Shown: positions 1-10,877, counted from the stretch's first letter. The stretch is DNA of 64,000 bases from Slackia sp. ZJ119 (GCF_011039175.1 NZ_JAAKEN010000006.1:86811-150810); one strand, 5' to 3'. Numbers and translations: made by a program. The notes: generated by a model not told the origin, from the sequence alone.

Positions 1-3000
1 CTGGCGCCGCCACGTATCACCGTGACAGGATTGTCGCTGTAGAACGCCTTCTCTTCGATGAATTCTTCGCCCTTCCACTTCTGTTGCATCAGAACAACGC
101 TGATAGAACCAGTGTCGCTGCCGTCCACCTTGTTGCCGTCGTGGTCGTGCCAAACTTTCTTGACCGTGACTTGGGTAGACGTGGTGCTTATGTTGGTGAT
201 GGTGGCTTCCGTGCCATCTGGGGAGTATTCGGTCGTGCCAACTTGCTGATAGCTACCAGACTCAAGCTCTTTGACCACATACATATAGTTAACGTTTCGG
301 ATGCTCCCGTCGTCAGCCATAATGGTGCCGGTTTTCGGCAGGTTCGTCCAACGGTGAGACCAGTCAACGTTCGACGACAGCGACACCGGATCGCCATAGG
401 GCACAAGGGCGCCAAGGCCATCATTGTTATCTGCCTGACCAGCAGCCTTTACGATAGTGACGGTAACGTCCCTTGCAGGATCGAAACCTTCCCGCACTGA
501 AACATCCGACAAGCTTACGGACGCATCAGTCACTTCTCCCTCAATCCAAAGCGAGCGGTTCCAGCCAGACACTCCCGATGTAGTGGGACTCTTCAATCCC
601 GCAACCTTGGGAGATGATTCCGGCTTATAGCCGCTGAATAAACTCCAATCCAAGCGATACTGTTTCATAGTTATTCTTACGGTATCGCCCACTTTTACGC
701 CCGACATTGTCGTGCGGTAGTCAATAGGACTAGTCTCCCAACCGCCACTAAACCAACTATCCGAAACCCGAGTCCGTTTCACGCCGCTTACTTTGAGACC
801 AACACCGCCGGTTCCTTCATTTGCAATCTGGTAGAGCTGCACCTTGACGGAAGCACCTACCGGTGCTGTGCATTCTTCTTCGCCATTCGTCCACTTCTTG
901 TAAACGTCAAGTTTCGTCTTTTCCGAGTCGTCCACCTTGTTCGCCAAGGTGATCGTTCCGGCCTGAACGCCGTCGTTGTTGTTGGTGTTGCCGGAATCCA
1001 GCGTGAAGCCTACGATCGGCGTTTTCTCGACAACGTAGTAATAGTAATAGTACGTCTTGCCGTCATCTTTGGTTTCTTTGGCCGTAAGGTTGTCCAATTT
1101 CAACTTCCAGCCATTGGCCTTTTCGAGTTTCTTCGGCTCGTTGAAGTCCGGATCCACCTCCGAAGCGGCAAACGAATGATTTGAAGGAACCTCCGTCTCG
1201 GTCCGATAGCGTTTGAGCGTGACGTCGATGCTGCCAGGCAGCGTCGAGTCGTTGCCATCCATGGCCGTGCCGTTCGCGCCGAACCATCGCTTCTCTACGA
1301 CCAAGCTGGTCATCCTGTTGGTGACCGTAGCGACAATGCCGCCATCTTCGCCCTGAGTGTACTCAGTATCGCCCACCTGCTCGTAGTCGCTGGAAGCCAC
1401 TTCCTCGACCCGGTAGATGTATCTGACCTTTACGATTTTGCCATCTACAGTAACTTCACCTGTCATGGGAAGATTGTCTATCGTCTCTTCCCATTTTCCA
1501 TCTTGGTCTTTCTCTATTACGCGCTCTTTCAGGTCCTTTACCTCGAGCAAATAGGCATTGGGTTCCGGCCTGCTGTCGGTCTTTTTGAAACTCCAGGTTA
1601 TATCCCCTTCATGGATCTTGTACTCCGGGGGGAACAGGTATGCCTCTACCGTTATCGGGGTATTAGGATCGGTATCAACAACGCCTTCCACCCATATTGA
1701 TTGAGTCGATCTGTCAATACCTGTGCTTTCATTTGCCATGCCATCCACTATAATTGGATGTGTCGGCACCATTGCAAAAGTGGTCACATCGCGAATTTTC
1801 ATTTGTATTCTAACGTGATCGCCACGCTCAATTTCCGGCATATATGCTTCATAGTGAGGGATGGGATTGTAATAGATGCAATCGACCATCAGCTTTGTCC
1901 CAACGGGACCGCTCTCGGGCATTGCATACGCATAGCGCACAAGCTTCATCTTCACGGAGCCATCGTCGGGATCGTCGTTGTTTACCCACTTCTTCTTAAC
2001 GGTGACCTCGGTCGTTGTGACTTCCTTGTTGGTGAGCGTGATGGTTCCGCTTTCGATGCCTGTTTCGTGATTGTTGTACTCTTCGGCCACTAATTTGTAG
2101 CCAGGGTTAGATTCCTCGGTTACGTAGTAGGTGCAGTTGTACTTCATGCCCGTCATTGGGTCTTGATACACGGTCGGCAGATCGGTCCACGTATGAGTCC
2201 AGCTCTTGGCAGAGTCCTCGTTCCACTGGAGCGCCACCGGCTCGCCATATGGGACGCTTTCGGTGCTGGCTGCGCTGGTGCCGGCGCTAGCGGATGAGCC
2301 ATTTGAGGATGCGCCGCTGCTTAGCTTTTCGTAAGTAACGTTAGTTATCATATAGTTAGAATTATTAATACCACCAATTTTAACAGTGACTTCGCTACCG
2401 GTTACAACTCCGGCAATGCTGAACGATGCAAAGTCGCTCGCATACTTCAGTTCAGCATCCGCCAATCCACTGACATACTTCTTCTCGTCCCCTTCATTGA
2501 ACTGCCAGCCCGAAGGAAGATATACCGTTATCTTTACTTTATCCCCAATGCCAATATCTGATAAGGGCACAACATCATACAGAGGCCTTAAATTAGATCT
2601 GTCTACAACATGCAGCTTAATATTATCAGCGTCACTCCGCACCTGATGAAGCCGAACCTTCACCTCGCCAGTTGTTTTATCGACAAGCTGCTCGCCATCT
2701 TTGTCGAGCCATTGCTTCTTTACGGTAATGCTGGTCTTTGGAGTGTTGTCCTTCTTGTTCGCTAATACGATCGTTCCGTTTGTAATACCACCATTGTTCT
2801 GTGTGTGCGTATAATCCTGGACAAAACCGTTGCTGGCTCCATCTTCTACGATAAAGTAATGATAGTAATAGGTATTGCCATCTTCGCCCGTGCCATACGA
2901 CGGTAAATCTTCTGTTGTCTTTTTCCAATCCTTAGTCTTCTCCAAGACGAGTTCTTGCTCGAAAAAGGGGTCCACATCGGTCGCATCATACGAACCCGGC

Positions 3001-6000
3001 CCGGACGTTTCAGCAATGACCACTTGATCAGGCATAATTTTAAGATCGTTATGACACTGCGACTGTATCGTCAGACCACTAGATCCAATATTTTCATATG
3101 TCTTGGAGTAGACGGCATAGCCAGGGGGGCACTTCCCTGTCAACTTCTTGCTTGCCGTAGCGTCCTCTATATAGTCAACATTACCGAAATTATACTTCGT
3201 CAAGCTGTCGTTGAACCAAGCAGCATATTCTTTTGGGAGGGTCATCGACACCTTAACGGTTGAGCCAAGCTCAACTGACCCTTGCTGTGAATATGCCACA
3301 TCGCCTTCAGGCCAGTAATGAGTCAGTTTTATCATCAGCGGTACCTGATTCGGCTCAAGCGTGCGATACCTCTTGACCTTGACAGTCAGCGACTCTGGCA
3401 AGTTTTCAGTTGTTATTTCTCCGTTCGCGTCGAACCACTGTTTCTCGACATCAAGCTTTGTGGTCTTGACTTTCTTGTTGGTTACTTCAAAGGTTTCACC
3501 CGCAGCAAGCCCTTGCCCGTCAACAACACTCATGAAGCCCTTGGGTGTCTTTTCTTCGACGAAGTAGTAGAAGTAGCCGGGCACGCCATCTCTCTCTTCG
3601 CCGAATTGCAGACCAGAAATCTTTTGCTCCCACTCGCCGTCATTTGGCGCGACAGCGTACTCATCAACGTACTCGCGCTGTGCCGGGTAGAGCGAGGCGG
3701 CTGGGCTTTCGGGAGTGCTCATTTCGGGCGTTTGCCACACCATGCCGTCCCTGCTCCAACTAACAGCAATGTTGAGGTTGACATCCTCCGTAACCGTGAA
3801 TTCGTAGGTGTAAACGGCCGTCGTGGCGCTCGTTTTTTCAAAGGTGTACTTAGCGCCATTGCGCTCAACCGTATAGGACGTCTGCTCCCCTTGGTTTCCA
3901 CTCTTCCACGGTATCGTCTCCGTCTGGAGATTCCAGCCTGGCCAAACAACCTTTGTGCCATCGTCGGAACCGTAAGCTTGGTTGTTCACAAACGACAGCT
4001 TCACACGTGTATTTTCGGGTATTGGCTTACCGTCATTTATGATCACATTTTCTGGATTATTGTAATAGCTCACAGTCGCAGAAACGTCATAAGCCTTCGC
4101 CAGTGTAGGATCTTGCGGCTTAGTTTCACACCAAACACGATAGAGATCGAAGGTCACTTCACCAATACTGTCTGGCGCGTCAATCGGGTTGCCGGTTTCG
4201 TCGGTCCAGGCTTTGTTGATGGTGATCTCAGTCGGGTCGGGACGCTTTTGATTGGTGAGCTCTACCGTGTACGCCGTATTGCCTTCTGCGTCTGTCGTGG
4301 TTTCCACAATCGGCTCTTGCGCGTCGTAGTACGGGATCTTTTCATCTTCTGCTACGTAGTATTCGTACTTGAATTGGCCCGTTGAGTCGAGCAGGTCAAG
4401 ATTCGACCAACTTTCGGTCCAATTGTTTGCAGCGTTTAGAGGCTTTGACACATTCTCTGTATAGGTGTCGTCTTCGGCTGCGACGTCTACGCTTATTTGT
4501 TCGTTCTGGTTGTCTATTGCGACATACGGTTGTCTATCGGTCACAACCGCATCAATGGTGTAGGTCTTTCCCTCATTGGAATACTCACCATTGATAATGT
4601 TCAGACCATCGCATTGCAGAACAAAGCTATCTTTGTCGCTGAGCGGCCACTGAGAATTCAAGGTGATCTTTATGCGGTCATCAACCTCAATGTCTTTTCC
4701 AGACAAAGATACCGTTTTAAGAAGGCAATCGTCCTGCTTGTTGTATTTGTAAACCATCAATTCTGTAGCAGGAAGACCCCTGCGAAGGCTTTCCTCCAAC
4801 GCCACCATCTTGCGTTTCAGGGTAACGCCGATGCTGTCCACCTCGGGATCGGTTATCACATTGCCTTCTGCGTCTTTCCAGACCTTATTGACCTTGACGT
4901 TCGCGCTCTTAGTCGTGTTCTTGATGAGCTTGATTTCGTTTTCGGCACCCTGGTTTTCAATGCCCAAGCCGTCAGCGGTGGCAAAATCGGTCGCCACAAA
5001 ATCTGCCGGCTTTGCCGCTGGATACTTTCCTGTGTCAATATCGGCTTTATCGACGCACAGGTAAATCGGCTCTGTCCGCTTCACGTAGCCAGCCGGAGCC
5101 TTGATCTCTTCCAACATATAGGCGGTGTTGTACCGAAGATTGGTCAGCTTGATCTGGCCGAGCTGATCTGAGGTGTAGAACTCGTCGATGGGCTCGTAAC
5201 CTTGACTCGTCACCTCACCCTTGTCGTTCTTGTTGATCCGGTATTCCCAAAGCCTAAAGGTTGCACCTTCAAGGGCCGTGCTACCGGCTGAATCCACCTT
5301 CTTGAGCGTAAGGTTGGCAGTCTTCTTTTCCTGGTTGTTGGGCCTGTCCTTGATTCGAATGCCTTCGCCGGGCAGCAGCATGTTGCAGGTATACGTTTTC
5401 CCAGCTGATGCAATAGAATCAGGCACCTTCTTCGGATGCTTGCCCGTGTCTTTATGGTAGACATAGAAGTAGTACGGCTCGGTATTGCGCTCGTAGCCGG
5501 CAGGAGCTTCTGTTTCTACAAGCTTATAGGCCACGTTGTATTCGATATTGCTATAGTTAATGGCACCGTTGATGTCGGTTACCAAGTCGCACACTTCCAC
5601 GAACTTGTCGTCTTCGGTCCCGGCATTTGAGGTTGGATCATACCTATACAGCTTGAACTTGGCATCCCTCAAATAAAGGCTTGCGTTTCCAGCATCGACC
5701 TTGTAGACGCTGATGCCCCTGATGTTGGCACCTGCTTCGCTCTCGGTGACCTGGAAATTCGTGGAGTCCTCGTTATCCTGCTTCACGGTCGTAAGGCCCT
5801 GAAGCCCAGCAGTGTTCTTGATGGTGGTTGACGCACCGCCCGTGCCTTGGACCTTGTACTTATACTCTACGGCAACATGAGTCGCATCGGGAATTTCGAT
5901 CTCCAGCTTATAATTCTTCACCCATTCCCAACCGCCATCTATCGTTTCTACGTCGTAGGTATGAGGGTATTTGCTCGTGATGTCCGTTTCGGCGACATTG

Positions 6001-9000
6001 TCGCCGCTGCCGGTAACTTCCAAAACCTTTACCGAATGCGGAACCAGGGTGGCGGAAAACGGTGCGCCGTTCTTGGGATAGTGTATGGTCAGCGTATCCA
6101 CAAATTTCAACGTTTGGGACGTCACCGTGCCGCTTTGGTTTCCTCCCTGTTGCGACAATAAAGTTTCGGCCTCTGGATTCACGTCTACGCGATACGGAAT
6201 GGTGTTGCCGTCGAACTCGCCGGTCCAATCCGATCCGATGTGCTGCTTGTCGATGACATCCTTTCGCTCGTCCTTTTTGATGACTTGCGTCTGGGTGGCC
6301 TCGCTGGAAAATTCTTTGTTTTCGGTCGTTATGGTGGCCTTATTGGTTAGCACTATCTCTTGGATACCGCTATCGTTCGCATTCGGCTTCCACGTTGCGC
6401 CACCTTTAACTTTGACCCCGACCAGGAACTTGAACTCCGCAATCTTCTTTCCATTGGCGTCCGTTGCGGTCGCAAGCTTTTCGGGGATGGTCACCGTATA
6501 GACATCGCCATCATTGGTACCGTTCCAGGCAACATTTACTTGATGGGTGGCCTCGCCAATCTTTACATTAACGACGTTTTGGCCCTTCAACTCCGCATCG
6601 TCAAACAAGCCATTGCCAACCATCGTGAAATGATCCAGCTCAACCCCAGCAGGAAGCTGCTCCGTCAACGTCAGATCCCCGCCCTGGTAATCGGCAGGCA
6701 TAGAAACTTTGAGCGCCCACTCGAACACCCCGCCATTGTCCGTGTAACCATGGCTCGTGTTCGCATTGCCGGGGGCTTTGCTGTCTTCCTTGGTCAGAGT
6801 AGGATTCGACGGCCTGTATTCCACCGTGGCATTCGCCCACACATTGTCAAGGGAGCTGTTGTTGCTGAATTGCATGGGGCCTTTTGCTCCGGCGACATCA
6901 GCCGTAGAGGTATATTCGAAGTTGAGCGACTTGCCCTTAGACAACGTACCTGCAAAGGTTAACTCGAACTTGCGGTATTTCCCATCTTCGACGTTTTGCC
7001 AATTGTCAACCTCTTGGCCCGTCCAACCGTTCTCGTATTTGTAGACTTTGATTTCGACGGTGTTGGGAGACATTTGAGCAGCGTCTGCCGCAGTCTGGGC
7101 TTTCTTGAGAATATCCTCAATCTGAGCCTTCGTGAGCCACTGGTTTCCCTGCAGCTCGTCGGTGAGCGTCCAGGGGCCGGCCAGACCGCCTTCGCTGGCG
7201 TTCACGGCAATGTGCCACGTGTTGAGAGCCGTTTTTTCGCCGGCTTGCTCGACCGAGCTTACACCCTCTTTCTTCAGCGGATTATAGCCTTCCCAAGAAA
7301 GACCAGGGTGCGCCTCGCCTTGATCCGTCACGGATATGCCTGGCTTGTTTCCATTGCCAGGAGGCGTCATCGTGGCAGTATTCCGCATCACCGTTTGACC
7401 GAGCGCCAATTCGTCGTCGGTTTCGTAGGTTATGACGTAGGTGCCGTTGGGGTCATAATTTTCGCCTGTAATATCGGTGCCAAACACAAGCCCGTTTTCC
7501 GGCATTGCCCCCGTAAAGACGTCCACCGTGCTGCCATCTTGCTTCACGCGCTTAACGGTGATGTTCCCGGTAAACTTTTCGTCATTGACCTTGTCGGTGA
7601 GCGTCCACCCGTCAATGTTGACCTTCGCTTTGTTAACCGTGACTTCCCAGGTTATTTTCCCAGCTTCTGAATCCTTTTTATGAGTCTTCGAGAGCATCTC
7701 CCGCTTTACCGTCGTGTCCACCGAAGCGAAATCAGTCAGCGTCGTGTTGTCCTTCTTCGAGGAAACCAAGGCGGAATTCTTTACGGTAGTGGTTCCATTT
7801 ACCGTGTCGGATATTTTTGCCTTGTAGGTGAACGTATAGGTTTCACCTGGCTCCATCTTCTGGCCAGACGTCCAATTCAGGGTATTCCCTGTTGGGTTTG
7901 CGGTCGTGCTGGAGACCTCGTTGCCAGCTGCGTTCTTCCGAACGATGGTGACAGGACCATCGAATTCCAACCCGTTCATAATGTCTTGAAGCGTTATAGG
8001 ATTCGTGGTGCCTTGCGTGCTTTTGACGACAACGGTGTATTCGAGGGTGCCTTCAGCTTCATTGTACGTTGGCTTTTCCTTGGCAACATCAAGATCGGCC
8101 TCTACCGTTTCGGTCTTCTCAATGGTGATTCCAAACTCATGCTTATCGTCAAACGGCAGCTTCACCGTAGTGCCATCGGTCTGATTAAGCTGCTTGATGT
8201 CGCAGGTTACATTAATGAAGCCCTCGATGTCATTGGTCGCATTTTTGGCAACATACACTTCATCGAACGTGATCGTAACCAGACCGTCTTCGGAGATTCG
8301 GTACGTTCCTACTTTTGCATTGCCGCTGTCGTAGACGAAACCGAATTCTTCCTGCATAAGCTTTATGTTGGACGGCAGCTGATAGTAAATAGTGTCACGG
8401 CCTGCGCCCAATGTGCCGCTCGGAAGATTGTAATCAATCTTGAATTTGAGCTGGCCGTCTTCACTTACAACCGTGCCGGGTTTGCTGGGGTCTATCGTTA
8501 TCCACGTGTTTGTATTCTTGTCAGGACGATATTCAACGGTTATGCCCGTGATGTTGTCCTTGAAGTCGATGCCGCCGGAAGAGCGCGAACCTCGCGCAGC
8601 ATAGGTGCTGACGATGCCTGCATTGTCCCCGAGGCTCAGAAAGAGCGGGGTTCTTGCGATGTCCGTCCGTGAAGCCAACCTCAGCATTGAATACGTATTC
8701 GCCTCGCTGTCGAGGCCATCGACCTCTGGCTCGCCGGATGCAACCAAAGCTGCGCCCGCTGCAAATATATCGCTGTCGGGCAATTCGCCTTCGCCGGTTT
8801 GTTCCGAGTCACCCGAGAGGGCGGGTTCGGCACCGGCTTCGAGCTGCTCGAGCTTTTCCTTCTCATCCACGATGCTGGTGTCGTCGGAGGCGGCAGCGGG
8901 GTCCTTCTTTTCCGCGCCTGCAGTCTGCTGGTCTTTGCCCGTCTCGGAAGCAGGCTGCTTGTCAGGCGATTGCGTGTTGCTGGCCGCACCGTCGGCGGGC

Positions 9001-10163
9001 TTGTCCGTCTGGCCGGCGCCTTCGCCTTCCGTCGTGCCAGTGCCGCCTTCGGTGGGGCCGGCGTTCGTTTCGCCTTCTACCTTATTATTAGTAGCAGGGT
9101 CGGTGCCGCCGCCCTCGGTCTGGGTGCCGCCTTCGGTGGCAGGCTGCTGAGTTCCGCCTTCCGTCGTGGTGGCGGCCGGCTTCTTGGGCTCGTCCAAATC
9201 GGCAGACCCGCCGTCTGTGTCCTGCTTGGTGCTGGAGGCATTGTCGGCGTCATCGAGCTTTTCGATGGGAATAACGCCTCCGTCAGGGCTTTCTGCCCGA
9301 TCCTGCATGCCCGCCACGTGGCCATACCCCAAAATGGTCGATTCGCCGATCGTGCGGTCCTCTTCGACCACCGCGTTGTTCACATCGCCCCTGATGACGC
9401 TCATCTGGGCCAAATCGCTGTTCACGTAACTGACGAGGGCCGTGTGATCCGCCTTGCCGTTGCCGTCTTCGTCGAAGAACACGATGTCGCCCGCTTCGGG
9501 CGTGTACCCCGTCGCGGGCGTGTACGCCCCGGCCCTCTGCAGCGCCGCCGTCCAGGCATACGCGCCGCTTTCGCGCGGAACCTTCTTCACGTCCAAGTCG
9601 GCGTATTCCAGGCAAAAGCCCACGAGCAGGCTGTCCCACGCGCCATAGGGGTTGTTGTTCCAAGCGCCGTAGCGCGTGTAGCCGTGACGCTCGCCGTCTT
9701 CCCCCACCTGGAAGTTCTGCTCGCTTTCGGCGTAGCCTATCTGCGTTTGGGCCACGGCGACCAGGTCAGACGCCCAATCGCCCGTCAGGCTCGCCCCTTG
9801 CGTGGACGCGGCCCACTGCTGGGGCGTCTCGACGTCCGCCTCGGGGTTGGAATAGCACGACGCGTCGTGGGTGTGTTCTTCCCTGTCGCACGTCAGCGTC
9901 TTGACCGCGCATTCGTCGGTATGCACGTGTTCGGGGTCTTCTGCCGAGTCGCAGGTGTATTCGACGGCGTAGCACGTTTCGGAGTGCGTGTGCTCGGGGA
10001 TGCCGCACATGGCTTCGTTGGTAGTGGCGATGCCGTCGATATGCAGCCACACGACGACGCACAGAATGACCATGGCCGCGGCAAGCGCAAAGAAGCCCAT
10101 CTCGCGGTGGCGCTTCTTCTTGTCGTTTGCGAACGACATGGCTATGTCTGCGGTTCTCTTCAT
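1..10163 (-). CDS. Giant Cna-B repeat surface adhesin with CHAP-like domain (3' end outside window)
   Basis: This reading frame stays open from an ATG at 10163 to the window edge (3387 codons), so the C-terminus and any anchor are not visible. The start has a GAGG-type ribosome site and lies 12 bases after the signal peptidase gene. In order I see: a basic start and one hydrophobic segment (about residues 23-43); a Cys/His-rich stretch with repeated HTH..C motifs (about 53-110); a CHAP-like domain (about 125-270); a Thr/Gly/Glu-rich linker (about 310-460); beta-rich adhesin domains; two SpaA-type domains (near 1480 and 1615); and eight Cna-B repeats starting near 1753, 1971, 2232, 2472, 2712, 2950, 3078 and 3325, each with a V.K.W motif. 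Such repeats usually form isopeptide-stabilised stalks of cell-wall adhesins. The CHAP-like domain has Asp177 where the catalytic Cys is expected. Ligand unknown. Confidence 0.88.
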   Translation of the reverse strand, partial: MKRTADIAMSFANDKKKRHREMGFFALAAAMVILCVVVWLHIDGIATTNEAMCGIPEHTHSETCYAVEYTCDSAEDPEHVHTDECAVKTLTCDREEHTHDASCYSNPEADVETPQQWAASTQGASLTGDWASDLVAVAQTQIGYAESEQNFQVGEDGERHGYTRYGAWNNNPYGAWDSLLVGFCLEYADLDVKKVPRESGAYAWTAALQRAGAYTPATGYTPEAGDIVFFDEDGNGKADHTALVSYVNSDLAQMSVIRGDVNNAVVEEDRTIGESTILGYGHVAGMQDRAESPDGGVIPIEKLDDADNASSTKQDTDGGSADLDEPKKPAATTTEGGTQQPATEGGTQTEGGGTDPATNNKVEGETNAGPTEGGTGTTEGEGAGQTDKPADGAASNTQSPDKQPASETGKDQQTAGAEKKDPAAASDDTSIVDEKEKLEQLEAGAEPALSGDSEQTGEGELPDSDIFAAGAALVASGEPEVDGLDSEANTYSMLRLASRTDIARTPLFLSLGDNAGIVSTYAARGSRSSGGIDFKDNITGITVEYRPDKNTNTWITIDPSKPGTVVSEDGQLKFKIDYNLPSGTLGAGRDTIYYQLPSNIKLMQEEFGFVYDSGNAKVGTYRISEDGLVTITFDEVYVAKNATNDIEGFINVTCDIKQLNQTDGTTVKLPFDDKHEFGITIEKTETVEADLDVAKEKPTYNEAEGTLEYTVVVKSTQGTTNPITLQDIMNGLEFDGPVTIVRKNAAGNEVSSTTANPTGNTLNWTSGQKMEPGETYTFTYKAKISDTVNGTTTVKNSALVSSKKDNTTLTDFASVDTTVKREMLSKTHKKDSEAGKITWEVTVNKAKVNIDGWTLTDKVNDEKFTGNITVKRVKQDGSTVDVFTGAMPENGLVFGTDITGENYDPNGTYVITYETDDELALGQTVMRNTATMTPPGNGNKPGISVTDQGEAHPGLSWEGYNPLKKEGVSSVEQAGEKTALNTWHIAVNASEGGLAGPWTLTDELQGNQWLTKAQIEDILKKAQTAADAAQMSPNTVEIKVYKYENGWTGQEVDNWQNVEDGKYRKFELTFAGTLSKGKSLNFEYTSTADVAGAKGPMQFSNNSSLDNVWANATVEYRPSNPTLTKEDSKAPGNANTSHGYTDNGGVFEWALKVSMPADYQGGDLTLTEQLPAGVELDHFTMVGNGLFDDAELKGQNVVNVKIGEATHQVNVAWNGTNDGDVYTVTIPEKLATATDANGKKIAEFKFLVGVKVKGGATWKPNANDSGIQEIVLTNKATITTENKEFSSEATQTQVIKKDERKDVIDKQHIGSDWTGEFDGNTIPYRVDVNPEAETLLSQQGGNQSGTVTSQTLKFVDTLTIHYPKNGAPFSATLVPHSVKVLEVTGSGDNVAETDITSKYPHTYDVETIDGGWEWVKNYKLEIEIPDATHVAVEYKYKVQGTGGASTTIKNTAGLQGLTTVKQDNEDSTNFQVTESEAGANIRGISVYKVDAGNASLYLRDAKFKLYRYDPTSNAGTEDDKFVEVCDLVTDINGAINYSNIEYNVAYKLVETEAPAGYERNTEPYYFYVYHKDTGKHPKKVPDSIASAGKTYTCNMLLPGEGIRIKDRPNNQEKKTANLTLKKVDSAGSTALEGATFRLWEYRINKNDKGEVTSQGYEPIDEFYTSDQLGQIKLTNLRYNTAYMLEEIKAPAGYVKRTEPIYLCVDKADIDTGKYPAAKPADFVATDFATADGLGIENQGAENEIKLIKNTTKSANVKVNKVWKDAEGNVITDPEVDSIGVTLKRKMVALEESLRRGLPATELMVYKYNKQDDCLLKTVSLSGKDIEVDDRIKITLNSQWPLSDKDSFVLQCDGLNIINGEYSNEGKTYTIDAVVTDRQPYVAIDNQNEQISVDVAAEDDTYTENVSKPLNAANNWTESWSNLDLLDSTGQFKYEYYVAEDEKIPYYDAQEPIVETTTDAEGNTAYTVELTNQKRPDPTEITINKAWTDETGNPIDAPDSIGEVTFDLYRVWCETKPQDPTLAKAYDVSATVSYYNNPENVIINDGKPIPENTRVKLSFVNNQAYGSDDGTKVVWPGWNLQTETIPWKSGNQGEQTSYTVERNGAKYTFEKTSATTAVYTYEFTVTEDVNLNIAVSWSRDGMVWQTPEMSTPESPAASLYPAQREYVDEYAVAPNDGEWEQKISGLQFGEERDGVPGYFYYFVEEKTPKGFMSVVDGQGLAAGETFEVTNKKVKTTKLDVEKQWFDANGEITTENLPESLTVKVKRYRTLEPNQVPLMIKLTHYWPEGDVAYSQQGSVELGSTVKVSMTLPKEYAAWFNDSLTKYNFGNVDYIEDATASKKLTGKCPPGYAVYSKTYENIGSSGLTIQSQCHNDLKIMPDQVVIAETSGPGSYDATDVDPFFEQELVLEKTKDWKKTTEDLPSYGTGEDGNTYYYHYFIVEDGASNGFVQDYTHTQNNGGITNGTIVLANKKDNTPKTSITVKKQWLDKDGEQLVDKTTGEVKVRLHQVRSDADNIKLHVVDRSNLRPLYDVVPLSDIGIGDKVKITVYLPSGWQFNEGDEKKYVSGLADAELKYASDFASFSIAGVVTGSEVTVKIGGINNSNYMITNVTYEKLSSGASSNGSSASAGTSAASTESVPYGEPVALQWNEDSAKSWTHTWTDLPTVYQDPMTGMKYNCTYYVTEESNPGYKLVAEEYNNHETGIESGTITLTNKEVTTTEVTVKKKWVNNDDPDDGSVKMKLVRYAYAMPESGPVGTKLMVDCIYYNPIPHYEAYMPEIERGDHVRIQMKIRDVTTFAMVPTHPIIVDGMANESTGIDRSTQSIWVEGVVDTDPNTPITVEAYLFPPEYKIHEGDITWSFKKTDSRPEPNAYLLEVKDLKERVIEKDQDGKWEETIDNLPMTGEVTVDGKIVKVRYIYRVEEVASSDYEQVGDTEYTQGEDGGIVATVTNRMTSLVVEKRWFGANGTAMDGNDSTLPGSIDVTLKRYRTETEVPSNHSFAASEVDPDFNEPKKLEKANGWKLKLDNLTAKETKDDGKTYYYYYYVVEKTPIVGFTLDSGNTNNNDGVQAGTITLANKVDDSEKTKLDVYKKWTNGEEECTAPVGASVKVQLYQIANEGTGGVGLKVSGVKRTRVSDSWFSGGWETSPIDYRTTMSGVKVGDTVRITMKQYRLDWSLFSGYKPESSPKVAGLKSPTTSGVSGWNRSLWIEGEVTDASVSLSDVSVREGFDPARDVTVTIVKAAGQADNNDGLGALVPYGDPVSLSSNVDWSHRWTNLPKTGTIMADDGSIRNVNYMYVVKELESGSYQQVGTTEYSPDGTEATITNISTTSTQVTVKKVWHDHDGNKVDGSDTGSISVVLMQQKWKGEEFIEEKAFYSDNPVTVIRGGA

Positions 10164-10175
10164 GCTCAACCTCGT

Positions 10176-10841
10176 CTAACGCACCAACGACAGCCTTTCG
10201 AGAGGCCATATCCGTACCAAGATGCGACCGACGATCTGGTCTTTCTCGATCGATCCGATAGCGGTGCTACGACTGTCCACCGAAGTGGAGCGATGGTCGC
10301 CCATCACGAAGTAGCGGTTTTCAGGCACCTGGTAGGGTAGGGTTATGTCGCATTCACCCAGGGCTTTCTCGGTCAGGTAAGGTTCGTTTAACTCCTCTCC
10401 GTTCACGTACACCGTTCCGTTTTCGTCTATATCCACGTAATCGCCCGGGCCTGCGATGACCCGTTTGATCAACAATTTGTTCTGGAAGTAGAAGCCGCAC
10501 AAATCGCCGGTCTCGAAGTCGCCGGTCTTGAGCAAGATGACGATGTCGTCGTTGTACAAGGTCGGCTCCATGCTGCTTCCCGTCACCCGCAGCACCGGGA
10601 AAAACAGCGTGACCACCAGCACCGCCGCAGCCGCGACCACGATGAGCGCGTACACGGTCGTGCGGAACGCCCGCCCGAAATCGCGGCGATACTGCAACCG
10701 GTCGCGTTCAGCCTCGACCGCTTCGGGGCTGGGAACGTCGGGGAGGCTTTCTGCGGGAAAACGCGCCTCCGACGGATTCGGCTTCTCTTCTCGAACTATT
10801 CGGTTGTCAGGTACTTCCCTCTTCCTGCTGTTCTTTTTCAC
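10176..10841 (-). CDS. lepB: Signal peptidase I
   Basis: A 221-residue type I signal peptidase that cleaves signal peptides from exported proteins at the outer face of the membrane. A charged cytoplasmic N-terminus of about 60 residues is followed by one membrane segment (about 62-82). The Ser-Lys dyad is clear: GSSMEPTL with Ser90 and LLIKRVIAGPGD with Lys126. The GDHR....DSR box near the C-terminus is also present. It sits between a coiled-coil protein gene (36 bases upstream) and the giant adhesin (12 bases downstream) on the same strand, so it is probably co-transcribed and may be dedicated to processing that adhesin. This link is inferred from position. A housekeeping copy would be expected elsewhere in the genome. 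Confidence 0.93.
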   Translation of the reverse strand: MKKNSRKREVPDNRIVREEKPNPSEARFPAESLPDVPSPEAVEAERDRLQYRRDFGRAFRTTVYALIVVAAAAVLVVTLFFPVLRVTGSSMEPTLYNDDIVILLKTGDFETGDLCGFYFQNKLLIKRVIAGPGDYVDIDENGTVYVNGEELNEPYLTEKALGECDITLPYQVPENRYFVMGDHRSTSVDSRSTAIGSIEKDQIVGRILVRIWPLERLSLVR

Positions 10842-10877
10842 CTCTGCCTGCTTCGCGTATCCACACTGCGCGACGCC

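Noticed and set aside
58..10340. Many long open frames on the plus strand opposite the giant adhesin
   Set aside because: They have no ribosome sites or domains and lie opposite an uninterrupted 10-kb frame with clear Cna-B repeats; they are composition shadows.
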